Counted from the first letter of the stretch, positions 1 to 9,268 are shown. The stretch: 64,000 nt of DNA from Candidatus Comchoanobacter bicostacola (GCF_024172705.1 NZ_CP092900.1:434001-498000), one strand, 5' to 3'. Notes: generated by a model not told the origin, from the sequence alone. Made by a program: numbers and translations.

Positions 1-3000
1 AATCAAGCAATTCACATGGATGGTAAAACATTATCTTTGGAGCATGTGCAGTCAGGAGGCAAGACATTTTATTGGTTAGATATTGAAGCAGGGAATCAGA
101 CGCTGACGTTGAGAGCTATGAATCAGGCTTTATCAGCTACGGTACATGATGTTACAACAGTTGTTAAAGATTGGCGCCGTATGCAAGATGCGCTTAGGTC
201 TGTGATCTACGCTTGGCAAGATAACGAAGGTGCAAATATTCCTCAGCCTGTTATTCGAGAGAATGTTTTACTGTTGGAGTGGTTGTTACATCAATTTACT
301 TTCCTGGGTTATGCGGGTTATCGCCATAATAGCGGCAAGTTGCGATCCATTGGTAAAAAGTGGGGGTTACCTATTGATGGAATTAAGGAGCTTAGTCCTC
401 ATTTGGCTACCTTCCCTAGTCATGGTGAGGGTTTGAAAGATTCACTCTTTATGATGACTAAGTCTATGATGCGCTCCAAGGTGCATAGGAATGTTTATCC
501 AGATATCTTTATCTTTAATGTATATAGTAAAGACAGTGAGCTCATTGAACAACATTACTTTATGGGTATGCTAACTGCAGATGCGTATAGTCATGATCCA
601 GAGCAAATCCCTGTTTTACGTACAAAGATAGATCGTTTGTTATCCCTGCAGGAAAAACCGTCTCGATATATGAGTCGTAGATTAAAGCACTTAATTAAAT
701 CCTATCCAAAAGAAGACTTGTTTCAGTCTGATATCCAATATTTACATAAAGAGTTTTCTCAACTTTTATTAGCTGAAGATAATCAAATATCTGAGGTTTC
801 TGTACGGGTAGATACGCTAGGTCAGTTTTACTCAACGATGATTTATGCGCCTAAAGTTTTATTTAAAACAAGTCTTAGGAATCAAATAGAGCAGGTATTA
901 AAAGATATTTATAAAGGCGCGATTATATTTTATAGCCCATATTTTGCTGAGTCATATTTAGTACGTATGCATTTTATTCAAGCCATTGAAGGAGATGTTG
1001 TCAAAGATACTCGTAGGTTATGCCAAGAGATTAGACAGTTGTGTGTATCATGGGACAAAAAGCTAACGTTAGGGCTGTGTTTAGAATATGGTCAAAGACA
1101 AGGTTATTTGCATGCGAAAGCATTCATTAATACTATATCTGAATCCTATCGTGTTGCACATAGTTATGAGCAAGCGGTACAGGATGAAATCTCAGTAGCA
1201 ACACTCTCTTTAGAAAACTCTAGGTCTGTTCGATTATCTGTGGATGACCAGACGTTCATGATACGATTTTATCAATTGACATCAGGTAGTGATATCACAT
1301 TATCAAGTATTTTTCCTATTTTATCTAATATGGGTTTAAATATAGTACGTCAGCAAAATTTTGATGAGTGTATGTCAGGACATACCGTTTCAATATCGGT
1401 ATACCAGTGTGCTTTTTCTGGAGGGTTGATTGCAAGTGATAACATCATCAGTCGTGTTGAAAATGCGCTCTTGATGATTATTAATGGGGTCGCAGAAGAT
1501 GACGAGCTGAATCGATTGTTAATTTCATCCAGCTTAGAACTGAAACAGATTCACTTACTTCGGTGTTACATTGCATATATGCATCAAATTAACTTTGCTA
1601 TCTCTAAAGTAAGGGTTAAACGCTTTTTAAGTGCAAACAGGGACTTATCGCAGCTTTTTGTTAAGTTGTTTAATATCAAGTTTCAATATGGGCTGTTGAA
1701 AAGGACGCAGCTGGTCAATAAACAAAGTCACTCAATCTGGAGTTTATCAGATCAGCTGAAAACCAGTGATGATGAACGTATTGTTTCAATGCTTATGCAT
1801 TGTATCACGGCGACAGTTAGAACTAATTATTGTATGCTGGATGAAGTGGGTGCATTGGTCTTAAAGATTCAGGCTGGAATGGTTCCGGGTGTTTCAAAAC
1901 CAGCACCCTTATATCATACCTTTGTTTATCATCCTGATGTGATGGGGGTACATATTAGGTATAGTTTGATTGCGCGTGGTGGTATTCGACACTCTGATCG
2001 ATTAGATGACTTTTATGAAGAGGTTGGGCGTTTGGCCTCAACCCAGCGGTTGAAGAATACGTTGACTGTTCCTGATGGTGCTAAGGGTTGCTTTGTTACG
2101 CGTAATATTCAAATGATACCCGATGCTGAGCATTTAGAGGAAGTTAAGCGTTGCTATCAGATCTTCATTGAGTCATTACTCAGTATCTCAGATGGATATA
2201 AGGAGGGGCGACTTTGCCACTATAAAGGCTGTAAAGTATATGATGAGGTAGATACCTATTTAGTGGTCGCTGCAGATAAAGGGACAGCCACTTTTTCTGA
2301 TTATGCAAATGAGATTGCCAGTAAACAAAACTTTTGGTTGAAGGATGCCTTTGCCTCAGGAGGCGCTAATGGCTATGATCATAAAAAGATGGGTATTACT
2401 GCGCGTGGCGCCTGGGAGTCCTTTAAATGGCATAGCAGTAAGATGGGTCTGGACTTAACGAAAGATACCTTTACAGCTGCTGGAGTAGGGGATATGAGTG
2501 GCGATGTCTTTGGTAATGGTATGCTTCTTTCTGATAAAATTAAGTTGGTGGCAGCGTTTGCACATAGGAAGATATTTATTGATCCCAATCCAGATCCTGA
2601 AAAAAGTTATACAGAACGCTTAAGGCTATTCAGGATGAAAGGTGGAACATGGGGCGAATACGATACGAGTCTAATTTCTCAAGGTGGCGGCGTATTTGAT
2701 CGCAGCCAAAAATATATTGATCTATCTCCCCAAATGAAGAAAATGTTCTCGTTCTCTAAATCAAAGTGTGAACCTTTTGAGTTAATTCAAGCCATTCTGA
2801 AAATGCAGGTTGACTTATTTTGGAATGGAGGCATAGGTGTTTTTGTTAAATCCAAGGATGAGTCAGATTTTAGTGTAAGAGATGTTCAAAATGATTTGGT
2901 GCGAATCAATGGTTCTCAAATGCGTGCCAAGATTTTTGCAGAGGGGGGTAATAATGGGTTTACTCAAAAAGGACGGATAGAGTATGCGCTGCATGGAGGT

Positions 3001-4365
3001 ATGCTAAATACTGATTTTGTAGATAACTCTGCTGGGGTGAATTTATCTGACTATGAGGTTAACTTAAAGATCTTCCTGGACGGATTAATTCAAGAAGGAG
3101 TGCTCGCTCAAAAAGAACGAAATCCGTTGCTGCGCCGATTGTCAGCTGAAGTGAGTGGAATGGTTTTATGGAATAATTTGAGACAAAATATTCAAATTGA
3201 TCTGGCTATTTTGGAGGCTCAGGGGCAGCAAAATCAATATTTGAGGTTTATAGAGTCCTTATCTGAACAGGGGTTAATGAATCCACAGTTAGAGTCTATG
3301 CCTACTAAGCAAGAGCTAAAAGAGCGATTGCTACATAATTTGCATTTTACACGTCCAGAAATTTCAGTGTTGCTGGCCTATAGTAAATTATACTTAATTG
3401 GATTGATTGAAAAAATCGAGTTTGAGGACAGTCAAATAACTAAAGATATTCTTGTTTCATATTTTCCAGGTTATATACAATCTAAGTATGAGGGCTTTAT
3501 TTATAAACATCCATTGCAAAATCAGATCTTTAAAACACAGTTGGTTAATTTACTTGTGGGTGAGATGGGTCTATTGTTTGTGTCTCAAATGATTGATGAG
3601 TGTGGTTGTTTGCCCAAAGATGTTGTCATTGCTTACTTGGTTGCTAGACGTATTTTAAATGTTAGTGGGCTATTTGATGAAGTCTATCAACTGAAAAAAA
3701 TAGGCTATAAAGTCAAATTAGAGATTTCAAGCTCAATTAAGCGTAGTCTATATTTATCGACCCGGTGGATTTTACGTCATGAAGATAAGTTAGATGTGCA
3801 GAAAATTATTAGTAAGTATCAAAACCTGAATACATCGGCTGAGCTGATGATTGCGGCTTTACCACGTAAGTATACTAAGCGCACTGAGTATATCCAGTCT
3901 GAGCTTAAATCTGCTCGTGCTTCTAAAGCATTAATTGAAAAGGTAGGCTATGCTCGTTATATGTATCAGTTGTTTAATATTCGTGATCTTCAAGTTAGAA
4001 CTCAGGTGGGTGAGTCTGATGTTATTAAAGTCTATTATCAAACAGCAGGGTGGATTAAGTTTTATCAATTGAGAGATAGTTTGTTGAATTTGCCAGAAGC
4101 ATCTTATTGGGATCATATTCAAAAGTATGTATTAGAGGATGATTTGTGCATTGTGCTTTCTAAAATATCTTCAGCAGTGTTGATCAGTAATCATAAAAAG
4201 CGCTCTTCTTATGATAGTGCGGTTCAAAACTGGTTACAGGATAATGTGGAGTTCAGTAAGGTTGTTAAACAGTCTTTGCACGAGTTGGTTGAAATTCGAG
4301 GAGGGGATTATGCCATGTACTCAGTTGTGTTAACGCGTGTTAAAAAGTATGTGTCTATTTTATAG
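1..4365 (+). CDS. gdhB: NAD-specific glutamate dehydrogenase, large type (5' end cut by window)
   Basis: Large-family NAD-dependent glutamate dehydrogenase, a cytoplasmic enzyme converting glutamate to 2-oxoglutarate and ammonia. The frame is open to the first base of the window. The first ATG is at 16, but bacterial members are usually near 1600 residues and about 1450 codons are visible, so the true start probably lies upstream. The catalytic core is clear: the motif GGIRHSDR near codon 655 counted from the ATG at 16, followed by the lysine-rich stretch RLKNTLTVPDGAKGCF near codons 678-694, matches the family's RGGLRWSDR and VKN..VPVGAKGG blocks. The N-terminal part is the poorly conserved regulatory region of this family. 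Its last 11 bases overlap the convergent peroxidase gene. The family call is secure; the exact start cannot be seen. Confidence 0.93.
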   Translation, partial: NQAIHMDGKTLSLEHVQSGGKTFYWLDIEAGNQTLTLRAMNQALSATVHDVTTVVKDWRRMQDALRSVIYAWQDNEGANIPQPVIRENVLLLEWLLHQFTFLGYAGYRHNSGKLRSIGKKWGLPIDGIKELSPHLATFPSHGEGLKDSLFMMTKSMMRSKVHRNVYPDIFIFNVYSKDSELIEQHYFMGMLTADAYSHDPEQIPVLRTKIDRLLSLQEKPSRYMSRRLKHLIKSYPKEDLFQSDIQYLHKEFSQLLLAEDNQISEVSVRVDTLGQFYSTMIYAPKVLFKTSLRNQIEQVLKDIYKGAIIFYSPYFAESYLVRMHFIQAIEGDVVKDTRRLCQEIRQLCVSWDKKLTLGLCLEYGQRQGYLHAKAFINTISESYRVAHSYEQAVQDEISVATLSLENSRSVRLSVDDQTFMIRFYQLTSGSDITLSSIFPILSNMGLNIVRQQNFDECMSGHTVSISVYQCAFSGGLIASDNIISRVENALLMIINGVAEDDELNRLLISSSLELKQIHLLRCYIAYMHQINFAISKVRVKRFLSANRDLSQLFVKLFNIKFQYGLLKRTQLVNKQSHSIWSLSDQLKTSDDERIVSMLMHCITATVRTNYCMLDEVGALVLKIQAGMVPGVSKPAPLYHTFVYHPDVMGVHIRYSLIARGGIRHSDRLDDFYEEVGRLASTQRLKNTLTVPDGAKGCFVTRNIQMIPDAEHLEEVKRCYQIFIESLLSISDGYKEGRLCHYKGCKVYDEVDTYLVVAADKGTATFSDYANEIASKQNFWLKDAFASGGANGYDHKKMGITARGAWESFKWHSSKMGLDLTKDTFTAAGVGDMSGDVFGNGMLLSDKIKLVAAFAHRKIFIDPNPDPEKSYTERLRLFRMKGGTWGEYDTSLISQGGGVFDRSQKYIDLSPQMKKMFSFSKSKCEPFELIQAILKMQVDLFWNGGIGVFVKSKDESDFSVRDVQNDLVRINGSQMRAKIFAEGGNNGFTQKGRIEYALHGGMLNTDFVDNSAGVNLSDYEVNLKIFLDGLIQEGVLAQKERNPLLRRLSAEVSGMVLWNNLRQNIQIDLAILEAQGQQNQYLRFIESLSEQGLMNPQLESMPTKQELKERLLHNLHFTRPEISVLLAYSKLYLIGLIEKIEFEDSQITKDILVSYFPGYIQSKYEGFIYKHPLQNQIFKTQLVNLLVGEMGLLFVSQMIDECGCLPKDVVIAYLVARRILNVSGLFDEVYQLKKIGYKVKLEISSSIKRSLYLSTRWILRHEDKLDVQKIISKYQNLNTSAELMIAALPRKYTKRTEYIQSELKSARASKALIEKVGYARYMYQLFNIRDLQVRTQVGESDVIKVYYQTAGWIKFYQLRDSLLNLPEASYWDHIQKYVLEDDLCIVLSKISSAVLISNHKKRSSYDSAVQNWLQDNVEFSKVVKQSLHELVEIRGGDYAMYSVVLTRVKKYVSIL

Positions 4366-4825
4366 TGTGTTTGATGTACTGGGTCATCTTCTCAACTGAG
4401 TCATAGGGGGCAAAGCGCTTGATGTGTTGTTCATTAGGATGAATGATAAATTTTGTGAAGTTCCATCCAATGCGTTTTCCTAAGATACCTGGTGCATGAT
4501 GATTGAGGTATATGAAAAGTGGATGGGCGCTTTTACCATTAACATTTATCTCATTCTCTATAATATATTGTGCATCAAATTGGGTCTGGCACCACTGAGT
4601 ATTATCATCTATTGTTGCATCATGTTGATGGAACTGACTGCATGGAAATGCAATGACAACGGTGTTTAACTCCGGATCTAGCAGTTGATTGAGCTCAGTT
4701 AATTGCTGATTAAATCCACATTGAGAAGCAATATTGACTATAACGATGGTTTTATGAGTGTATGTGCTTAGGTCAGGTATCTTTTGGCTGATGGGTATCT
4801 TATAAATGCTCATAGGATCTTTCAT
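4355..4825 (-). CDS. Glutathione peroxidase family protein
   Basis: Thiol peroxidase of the glutathione peroxidase/BtuE family, reducing hydroperoxides in the cytoplasm or periplasm. At 156 residues it has the usual bacterial length. The peroxidatic cysteine is C36 in the context NIASQCGF. The FPCSQF block (Gln64) and GWNFTKF block (Trp121, Asn122) supply the other members of the family's Cys-Gln-Trp-Asn tetrad. No signal peptide is evident. It is convergent with the GDH gene and overlaps its 3' end by 11 bases. The start is ATG; a second ATG four codons later could also serve. Bacterial members often use thioredoxin rather than glutathione, so the electron donor is not settled. Confidence 0.9.
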   Translation of the reverse strand: MKDPMSIYKIPISQKIPDLSTYTHKTIVIVNIASQCGFNQQLTELNQLLDPELNTVVIAFPCSQFHQHDATIDDNTQWCQTQFDAQYIIENEINVNGKSAHPLFIYLNHHAPGILGKRIGWNFTKFIIHPNEQHIKRFAPYDSVEKMTQYIKHTIK

Positions 4826-4966
4826 GGTATCTATCTAAGCTTATTGTAGCAAAGTAACGGGTATAAAAAATAGTAGATTTTATGCTTGAGTGTCTATTTG
4901 TTCAAATTGTATAGGATTTGATCATTCACAACGTTGTATTGCAAATTTAGTCTTTGTATGCTTGAA

Positions 4967-5310
4967 TCACGGATAATCAATTTCGTCATGTTTTGCTTTT
5001 GGCAAAATTTTTGCGACAGTCTTGCTTTCATATTTAAGCACCAATTCTCTCATAGTAGGCTTAAAGACTAATTGAAGTTTTGAAGCTAAGAAATAATCAG
5101 GCTGTAAGAAACAAAGCTGAGCGTCGCTGATAATTGATTTAAAGCCTAAAAACGTTTTGAATTAGGCCATGCCGCAGGAAAAAATTGGTTAAGATTGAGA
5201 TATATATCTTGTGGTAGTTCAGGAGCAGCTACAGTTTTATATGTTTTGTTAATGCCTGTATGAAGAAGTTGCCTAGGACTGACCAGGCTTTATGGTGGGT
5301 ATAAAACGCC
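4967..5310 (-). pseudogene. Relic of an unidentified protein-coding gene
   Basis: This stretch holds no intact gene, but the minus strand has coding-like blocks in neighbouring frames. One ends at the TGA at 4967-4969 and runs upstream for about 60 codons (FLGFKSIISDAQLC... to ...HDEIDYP). A second (...YLNLNQFFPAAWPNSKRF) stops just before it, and one extra T in the T run between them would join the two. A third block (AFYTHHKAWSVLGNFF...) lies further upstream in another frame. The pieces read as the C-terminal part of a gene broken by several indels. I do not recognise the family. The remaining bases from 4826 to 5360 show nothing else. Confidence 0.45.
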
Positions 5311-5360
5311 ATTTTGATGCAGGATCTTGGAAGACTTGAATGTCATCAGTTATACGTTTG

Positions 5361-5433
5361 TGGAGCTAGGCGGGTTCGAACCGCCGACCTCTTGCGTGCC
5401 ACGCAAGCGCTCTGCCAACTGAGCTATAGCCCC
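5361..5433 (-). tRNA. tRNA-Ala (GGC)
   Basis: Cloverleaf on the minus strand: acceptor GGGGCTA pairs with TAGCTCC, D-arm GCTC/GAGC, anticodon stem CTTGC/GCAAG around the loop GTGGCAC, giving anticodon GGC, and a T-arm with GGTTCGAAC. Discriminator A is at 5361. The 3' CCA is not encoded. Confidence 0.97.
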
Positions 5434-5489
5434 TCGATAAATATTGTATCGATTATAATTATGTGGTCAACAAAAATATAGGAAAATAG

Positions 5490-6743
5490 TTATTGAGTAG
5501 ATGTACTACCTGGTTGGATTAAGTATCGAATTGTGCTGCCTTGTATAAGATTTGTAAAGCATACAACAGCATAGGTCGCAATCATGATCCAATTATGATA
5601 AGGGCTATAAGGTATCGATAAAGCTAGGGCAATTGCAAGACCGCCTCGTAGTCCGCCCCAGATCAAAATACGCTCAGCTTGCTTTGAAACCTTTTTATGT
5701 CTAAGCAGCGTTCTAAATGGCAGAATTACGGTAAAGGAGCGTGTTAGTAGTGCGAGAATAATAATACTTACAGAAAGTATTATCTCCGGTGTTCCCAGAG
5801 ACATATTAATTGACTCAAATCCAATGAGTAAATAAAGGATCATATTTAAGATCTCTTCAAGTGTTCCCCAGAAATGTCGGAGAACACTTTTTGCATGGCT
5901 GTGTTTTTCAATATGGTGGGAAATAATTAAGCCACATGCAACAACAGCTAGAGCGCCAGATATGTGCACTAAGTTACACAGTGTGTAAATTCCTGTTACA
6001 ACAAATAGACTGATTAATAAATTAGTATGTGTGTCTGTATCTTGTAAAATCATGATCCTTTTGCAGACTAAACCACTCACGATTCCAATACTTAAGCCAC
6101 CCAATACTTCAGTCAAAAATCTTAATAGGGTGCTAGATAGTGTCACGGCTTGTGACTGATCTTCAATCAGTTGTGCGATTGTTAAAAACATGACAATCCC
6201 AATGCCATCGTTAAATAATGATTCACCAGCTACTTTGGCTTCTATTTCAGGCTCGATATTGGCATGTTTGAGCATCCCAACAACAGCAACAGGGTCGGTT
6301 GGTGAGATCAGAGCTCCAAATAAAAAGCAGTGAATGAGTGGTATCGGATTATTGAGTGCATTGGTGATCCAATGGAGTCCGAAGCCAATTATGATCATGG
6401 ATAGTAATGTGGAAACTATTGCCAGCATTGAGATTTCAACAGCTCTCTTTTTTATTAGGTTAGTGCGCAATGATGCCGCACCCGCAAATAAAAGCATAGG
6501 GAGCATTAAATCAATAAGAACACTGCGAAAGTTAGCAGCATTAACCAAGTTTGATATATGCTGTAAATAGATGATAGGAGCAAGCGTGGTGTCGATGGTT
6601 TTTAGTGCTATTATTGAGATAAGCGACATGCAAAGAATAGCAACACTAGGCTGAACGCGTAAATGTCGTGCTGAGATATAACCGAGTAAGGTTGAGAATG
6701 AGATGAGTATCATTACCGTTTGAAGTGCGTTCATAATATACAT
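5490..6743 (-). CDS. Na+/H+ antiporter, CPA1 (NhaP-type) family
   Basis: Inner-membrane monovalent cation/proton antiporter of the CPA1 family. The protein is 417 residues and almost wholly hydrophobic, with about 12 membrane segments. The ion-binding signature SPTDPVAV (Thr149-Asp150) and the second motif GESLFNDG (residues 173-180) are the hallmark CPA1 residues. There is no long C-terminal regulatory tail, so it resembles the short bacterial NhaP form. It is divergent from nhaA, which starts 56 bases away, so the two antiporters probably share a control region. The start is ATG at 6743; an in-frame ATG three codons on is an alternative. Confidence 0.92.
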   Translation of the reverse strand: MYIMNALQTVMILISFSTLLGYISARHLRVQPSVAILCMSLISIIALKTIDTTLAPIIYLQHISNLVNAANFRSVLIDLMLPMLLFAGAASLRTNLIKKRAVEISMLAIVSTLLSMIIIGFGLHWITNALNNPIPLIHCFLFGALISPTDPVAVVGMLKHANIEPEIEAKVAGESLFNDGIGIVMFLTIAQLIEDQSQAVTLSSTLLRFLTEVLGGLSIGIVSGLVCKRIMILQDTDTHTNLLISLFVVTGIYTLCNLVHISGALAVVACGLIISHHIEKHSHAKSVLRHFWGTLEEILNMILYLLIGFESINMSLGTPEIILSVSIIILALLTRSFTVILPFRTLLRHKKVSKQAERILIWGGLRGGLAIALALSIPYSPYHNWIMIATYAVVCFTNLIQGSTIRYLIQPGSTSTQ

Positions 6744-6799
6744 TGATTAAAGTTAATGTTGTCTTTATAATAGTTATTAATAATGCTTGTGTCTAGTTT

Positions 6800-7942
6800 A
6801 TGGATGATAATGTAAGTGTGTGGCCAGGTTTGGCTGTGCTTTTTTCAGCAGCGGTTGCTCTGCTTGTATGTAATGTAGGGTTTGATTCTTATTATGATAC
6901 CTTCTGGGGTTCTGAGTTACTCAATTTACACAATCATGATATTTCAATGCGTTTTGTAGTTAATGAAATACTCATGGTGTTATTTTTCTTTTATATAACA
7001 TTAGAAATAAAATACGAGTACTTATATGGTGTATTGCAGTCACCCAAAGAGCGAGTAATGCCTGCATTGGCTGCACTAGGTGGAATGGTTGGTCCTGCGT
7101 GTATTTACTTATTAGTCGCTGCTAGGGTCTATACGCATGGGTGGGCTATTCCTGTTGCTACAGATATTGCTTTCTCATTGGCCTGTCTGATGTTAGTAGG
7201 GCAGCGCCTGCCTGTGTCATTACGCGTTTTCCTTATGTCGCTTGCTATTTTTGATGATTTAGGTGCAATAGCAATTATCGCAGTCTATTATACAGCACAC
7301 TATTCTTGGTATTTATTAGCGGGCACATTTGCCTCTATAACCTATTTAACCATTATATCTCGGTTAAGGGCGCATGTTACATTGTATATCTTAGGTGGCT
7401 TGATGCTGTGGGTGCTTTGTTTTCTGAGTGGGGTACATATGACCTTAGCTGGAGTAGCTATTGCTGCATTTCTTCCCATGAAAAATGATATGGGGCTTTG
7501 GGCTATGCGTATTCATCACGCATGTGGCAAGGTTGTTCAGTATTTTATTATGCCAGTTTTTGCATTTGCCAATGCAGGGGTTGCTCTTCATGAGGTAGCC
7601 GGGTCTTTAAATAGTTCTTTAGCACTAGCGATTGCATTGGGACTGCTGATCGGCAAGCCGTTGGGTATCTTATCTGTCTGTATCTTATCAGAGTACTTAG
7701 GGGTTGCACAAATGCCAAAGTCTATGCATAAGAGACACCTGCTAGGGGTTTCATTTTTATGTGCAATCGGTTTCACAATGAGTCTCTTTATTGGAAACTT
7801 AGCTTTTAAGTCTATGCCAGATGCAGTGCTTGATATTGTACGAGTTTCAGTTATTGGTGCATCAACACTAGCAGGTATAATTGGTATTCTCATTTTATTA
7901 TTCTGTGTAAAAGTAGACAATAATGAAAAAAGAAAAATATGA
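6800..7942 (+). CDS. nhaA: Na+/H+ antiporter NhaA
   Basis: Electrogenic inner-membrane Na+/H+ antiporter that exports sodium and helps hold cytoplasmic pH. At 380 residues it matches E. coli NhaA (388). The family motif VATDIAFSLA lies at residues 119-128, and the two adjacent ion-binding aspartates are Asp152-Asp153 in IFDDLGAIA, the equivalents of Asp163-Asp164 in E. coli. About 12 hydrophobic segments are visible. No strong ribosome binding site precedes the ATG. It is divergent from the NhaP-type antiporter and is followed 37 bases later by the cyclodipeptide synthase gene. Confidence 0.96.
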   Translation: MDDNVSVWPGLAVLFSAAVALLVCNVGFDSYYDTFWGSELLNLHNHDISMRFVVNEILMVLFFFYITLEIKYEYLYGVLQSPKERVMPALAALGGMVGPACIYLLVAARVYTHGWAIPVATDIAFSLACLMLVGQRLPVSLRVFLMSLAIFDDLGAIAIIAVYYTAHYSWYLLAGTFASITYLTIISRLRAHVTLYILGGLMLWVLCFLSGVHMTLAGVAIAAFLPMKNDMGLWAMRIHHACGKVVQYFIMPVFAFANAGVALHEVAGSLNSSLALAIALGLLIGKPLGILSVCILSEYLGVAQMPKSMHKRHLLGVSFLCAIGFTMSLFIGNLAFKSMPDAVLDIVRVSVIGASTLAGIIGILILLFCVKVDNNEKRKI

Positions 7943-7950
7943 AAAACGGT

Positions 7951-7969
7951 ATTCAATTTTATGTTGAAT
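7951..7969 (+). promoter_or_regulatory. Hairpin just upstream of the cyclodipeptide synthase ribosome binding site
   Basis: The 6-bp stem ATTCAA/TTGAAT (7951-7956 and 7964-7969) with a 7-base loop lies directly before the AGGGGG ribosome binding site (7970-7975) and the ATG at 7980. It could tune translation or mark the end of nhaA, but no T-run follows it, so a terminator is unlikely. The role is inferred from position only. Confidence 0.3.
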
Positions 7970-7979
7970 AGGGGGTATA

Positions 7980-8753
7980 ATGGGCTACAGTGTAGAATCT
8001 AGTGAGGAAGGAGCCGTGGAGAGATCCAGCGATCAAACATTAAGTTTGCCATGTCATTACAAAATTTCTATGAATGTTTTGTATTCAGGGGGGTATGAAG
8101 AAGAGCAGATTAGTAACATGCCTTTAACTTTGTACACAAGCTTTGCCAACCCTTATTTTTATGGTAATCGATTATATGCGTTATTGCAGTTTTTAAGTAA
8201 ACGTGATAATCCAGTGGTTATTGTGACGCCGGGACATTTATACAGACATGTGTATATGGCCCAAAATAACACCTCGGAAGAAAAAGGCTATGAAATTGCC
8301 CTTAACAAGCAGAAAAGTTACATGGAAGAGGAGTTGCTTCCTTGCCTAGAGAATTTTCCAGGCTTGAATGTTCGCTTAGTGAATTGGATTGATTACTATA
8401 AACGAGAGTCGTTTCAAGAAATCTTGGGTCAGTTTTATGCTGCATATGAAAAGAAAGGCGGTTTTTCTAAAGAAATTGATCAAAGTGTGATGAGTTTTTT
8501 AAGGGTTGGAAAGGGAGAGCGGTCAGAAGGGCAATGTGAAAAGGACTTCAACTGTTCAATAAACTTTATTCTAGAGGAGTGTGCCTTTTTAAGTTACGCG
8601 GTTCTTAATGGGCACCCAGCAATGATATATCCTGGACGCGTATTTGTTGATATGGACAAACTTGCTCAGTTAGATGGATGTCCTCCATTGTTTTTAAAGA
8701 TGGTGTATTTGTCTGCTGATTTTAAGCGAAAAGGTCGCCGCCGTCGTATTTAA
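7980..8753 (+). CDS. Probable tRNA-dependent cyclodipeptide synthase
   Basis: The 257-residue protein has the layout of cyclodipeptide synthases, which use two aminoacyl-tRNAs to make diketopiperazines. The block LYTSFANPYF matches the S-x-x-N-x-Y region around the nucleophilic serine, here Ser54 with Asn57. INFILEECAFL (194-204) matches the helix carrying the catalytic glutamate; Glu200 fits Glu182 of Streptomyces AlbC, with Phe196 in place of its Tyr178. MIYPGRVF (215-222) carries Tyr217-Pro218, the YP pair of the XYP subfamily rather than the YH of NYH members. The tail KRKGRRRRI is strongly basic and could contact tRNA. A good AGGGGG site precedes the ATG, and a peroxiredoxin gene follows after 13 bases. 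No oxidase, P450 or methyltransferase that would tailor the product lies nearby. The family call rests on motif spacing read by eye; the amino acids used cannot be told. Confidence 0.82.
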   Translation: MGYSVESSEEGAVERSSDQTLSLPCHYKISMNVLYSGGYEEEQISNMPLTLYTSFANPYFYGNRLYALLQFLSKRDNPVVIVTPGHLYRHVYMAQNNTSEEKGYEIALNKQKSYMEEELLPCLENFPGLNVRLVNWIDYYKRESFQEILGQFYAAYEKKGGFSKEIDQSVMSFLRVGKGERSEGQCEKDFNCSINFILEECAFLSYAVLNGHPAMIYPGRVFVDMDKLAQLDGCPPLFLKMVYLSADFKRKGRRRRI

Positions 8754-8766
8754 ACTAGGGGGAAGT

Positions 8767-9225
8767 ATGATTGATTTAAATCAGGAAGTTATAATTGACT
8801 CTGGTCAGCCTGTTAAATTAGGTGCCTTATACTCAGATAAGCTTTTGATATATTTTTATCCTAAGGATATGACCAGTGGCTGCACAAAGCAGGCGGTCTT
8901 GTTTCAAGAGCAACAAGAGCGATTTAATTCGCTAGGGTGTAAGATTGTGGGGGTGTCTAGAGACAGTATCAAGCGTCATAATAAGTTCAAACAGACGTAT
9001 GGGCTAACTTTTGATTTAATCGCTGATACACAAGAGCAGTTATGCCATCAATTCAAGGTTATGGCTGAAAAATCTATGTATGGAAAGACTTATCTAGGGA
9101 TTGTCCGCTCTAGTTTTTTGTTGGATAAGAAGGGTGCCATACTTAAAGAGTGGCGTAATGTAAAGGTTGCCTCACACATGGTGTCATTGTTGAGTGAGGT
9201 TAAGGTGTTGATTAATGTTGAATAA
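8767..9225 (+). CDS. bcp: Peroxiredoxin, Bcp/PrxQ family, lacking the usual resolving cysteine
   Basis: Thioredoxin-fold peroxidase that reduces hydroperoxides in the cytoplasm. YFYPKDMTSGCT carries the peroxidatic Cys39 in the family's YFYPKD..T.GCT motif. Two-cysteine Bcp proteins have the resolving cysteine five residues later; here that position is Val44. Another cysteine (LCHQF, near residue 97) might act instead, or the enzyme may work as a one-cysteine peroxiredoxin. The length of 152 residues is normal. It sits 13 bases behind the cyclodipeptide synthase gene, with the sequence AGGGGGAAGT before its ATG, so the two may be co-transcribed. Confidence 0.92.
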   Translation: MIDLNQEVIIDSGQPVKLGALYSDKLLIYFYPKDMTSGCTKQAVLFQEQQERFNSLGCKIVGVSRDSIKRHNKFKQTYGLTFDLIADTQEQLCHQFKVMAEKSMYGKTYLGIVRSSFLLDKKGAILKEWRNVKVASHMVSLLSEVKVLINVE

Positions 9226-9268
9226 TATTGGTATTTTTGCTAGATTATAGTTTTATTGTGCTAGCTTA

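Noticed and set aside
2379-2588. Small minus-strand reading frames inside the GDH, AddA, AddB and NrdA genes
   Set aside because: They lie opposite well-supported coding sequences, show no family motifs and have no ribosome binding sites.
5040-5180. The block FLGFKS read as a piece of an IS6-type transposase
   Set aside because: Only the short hexapeptide resembles transposases; the flanking residues do not, and no inverted repeats or catalytic DDE residues are seen.
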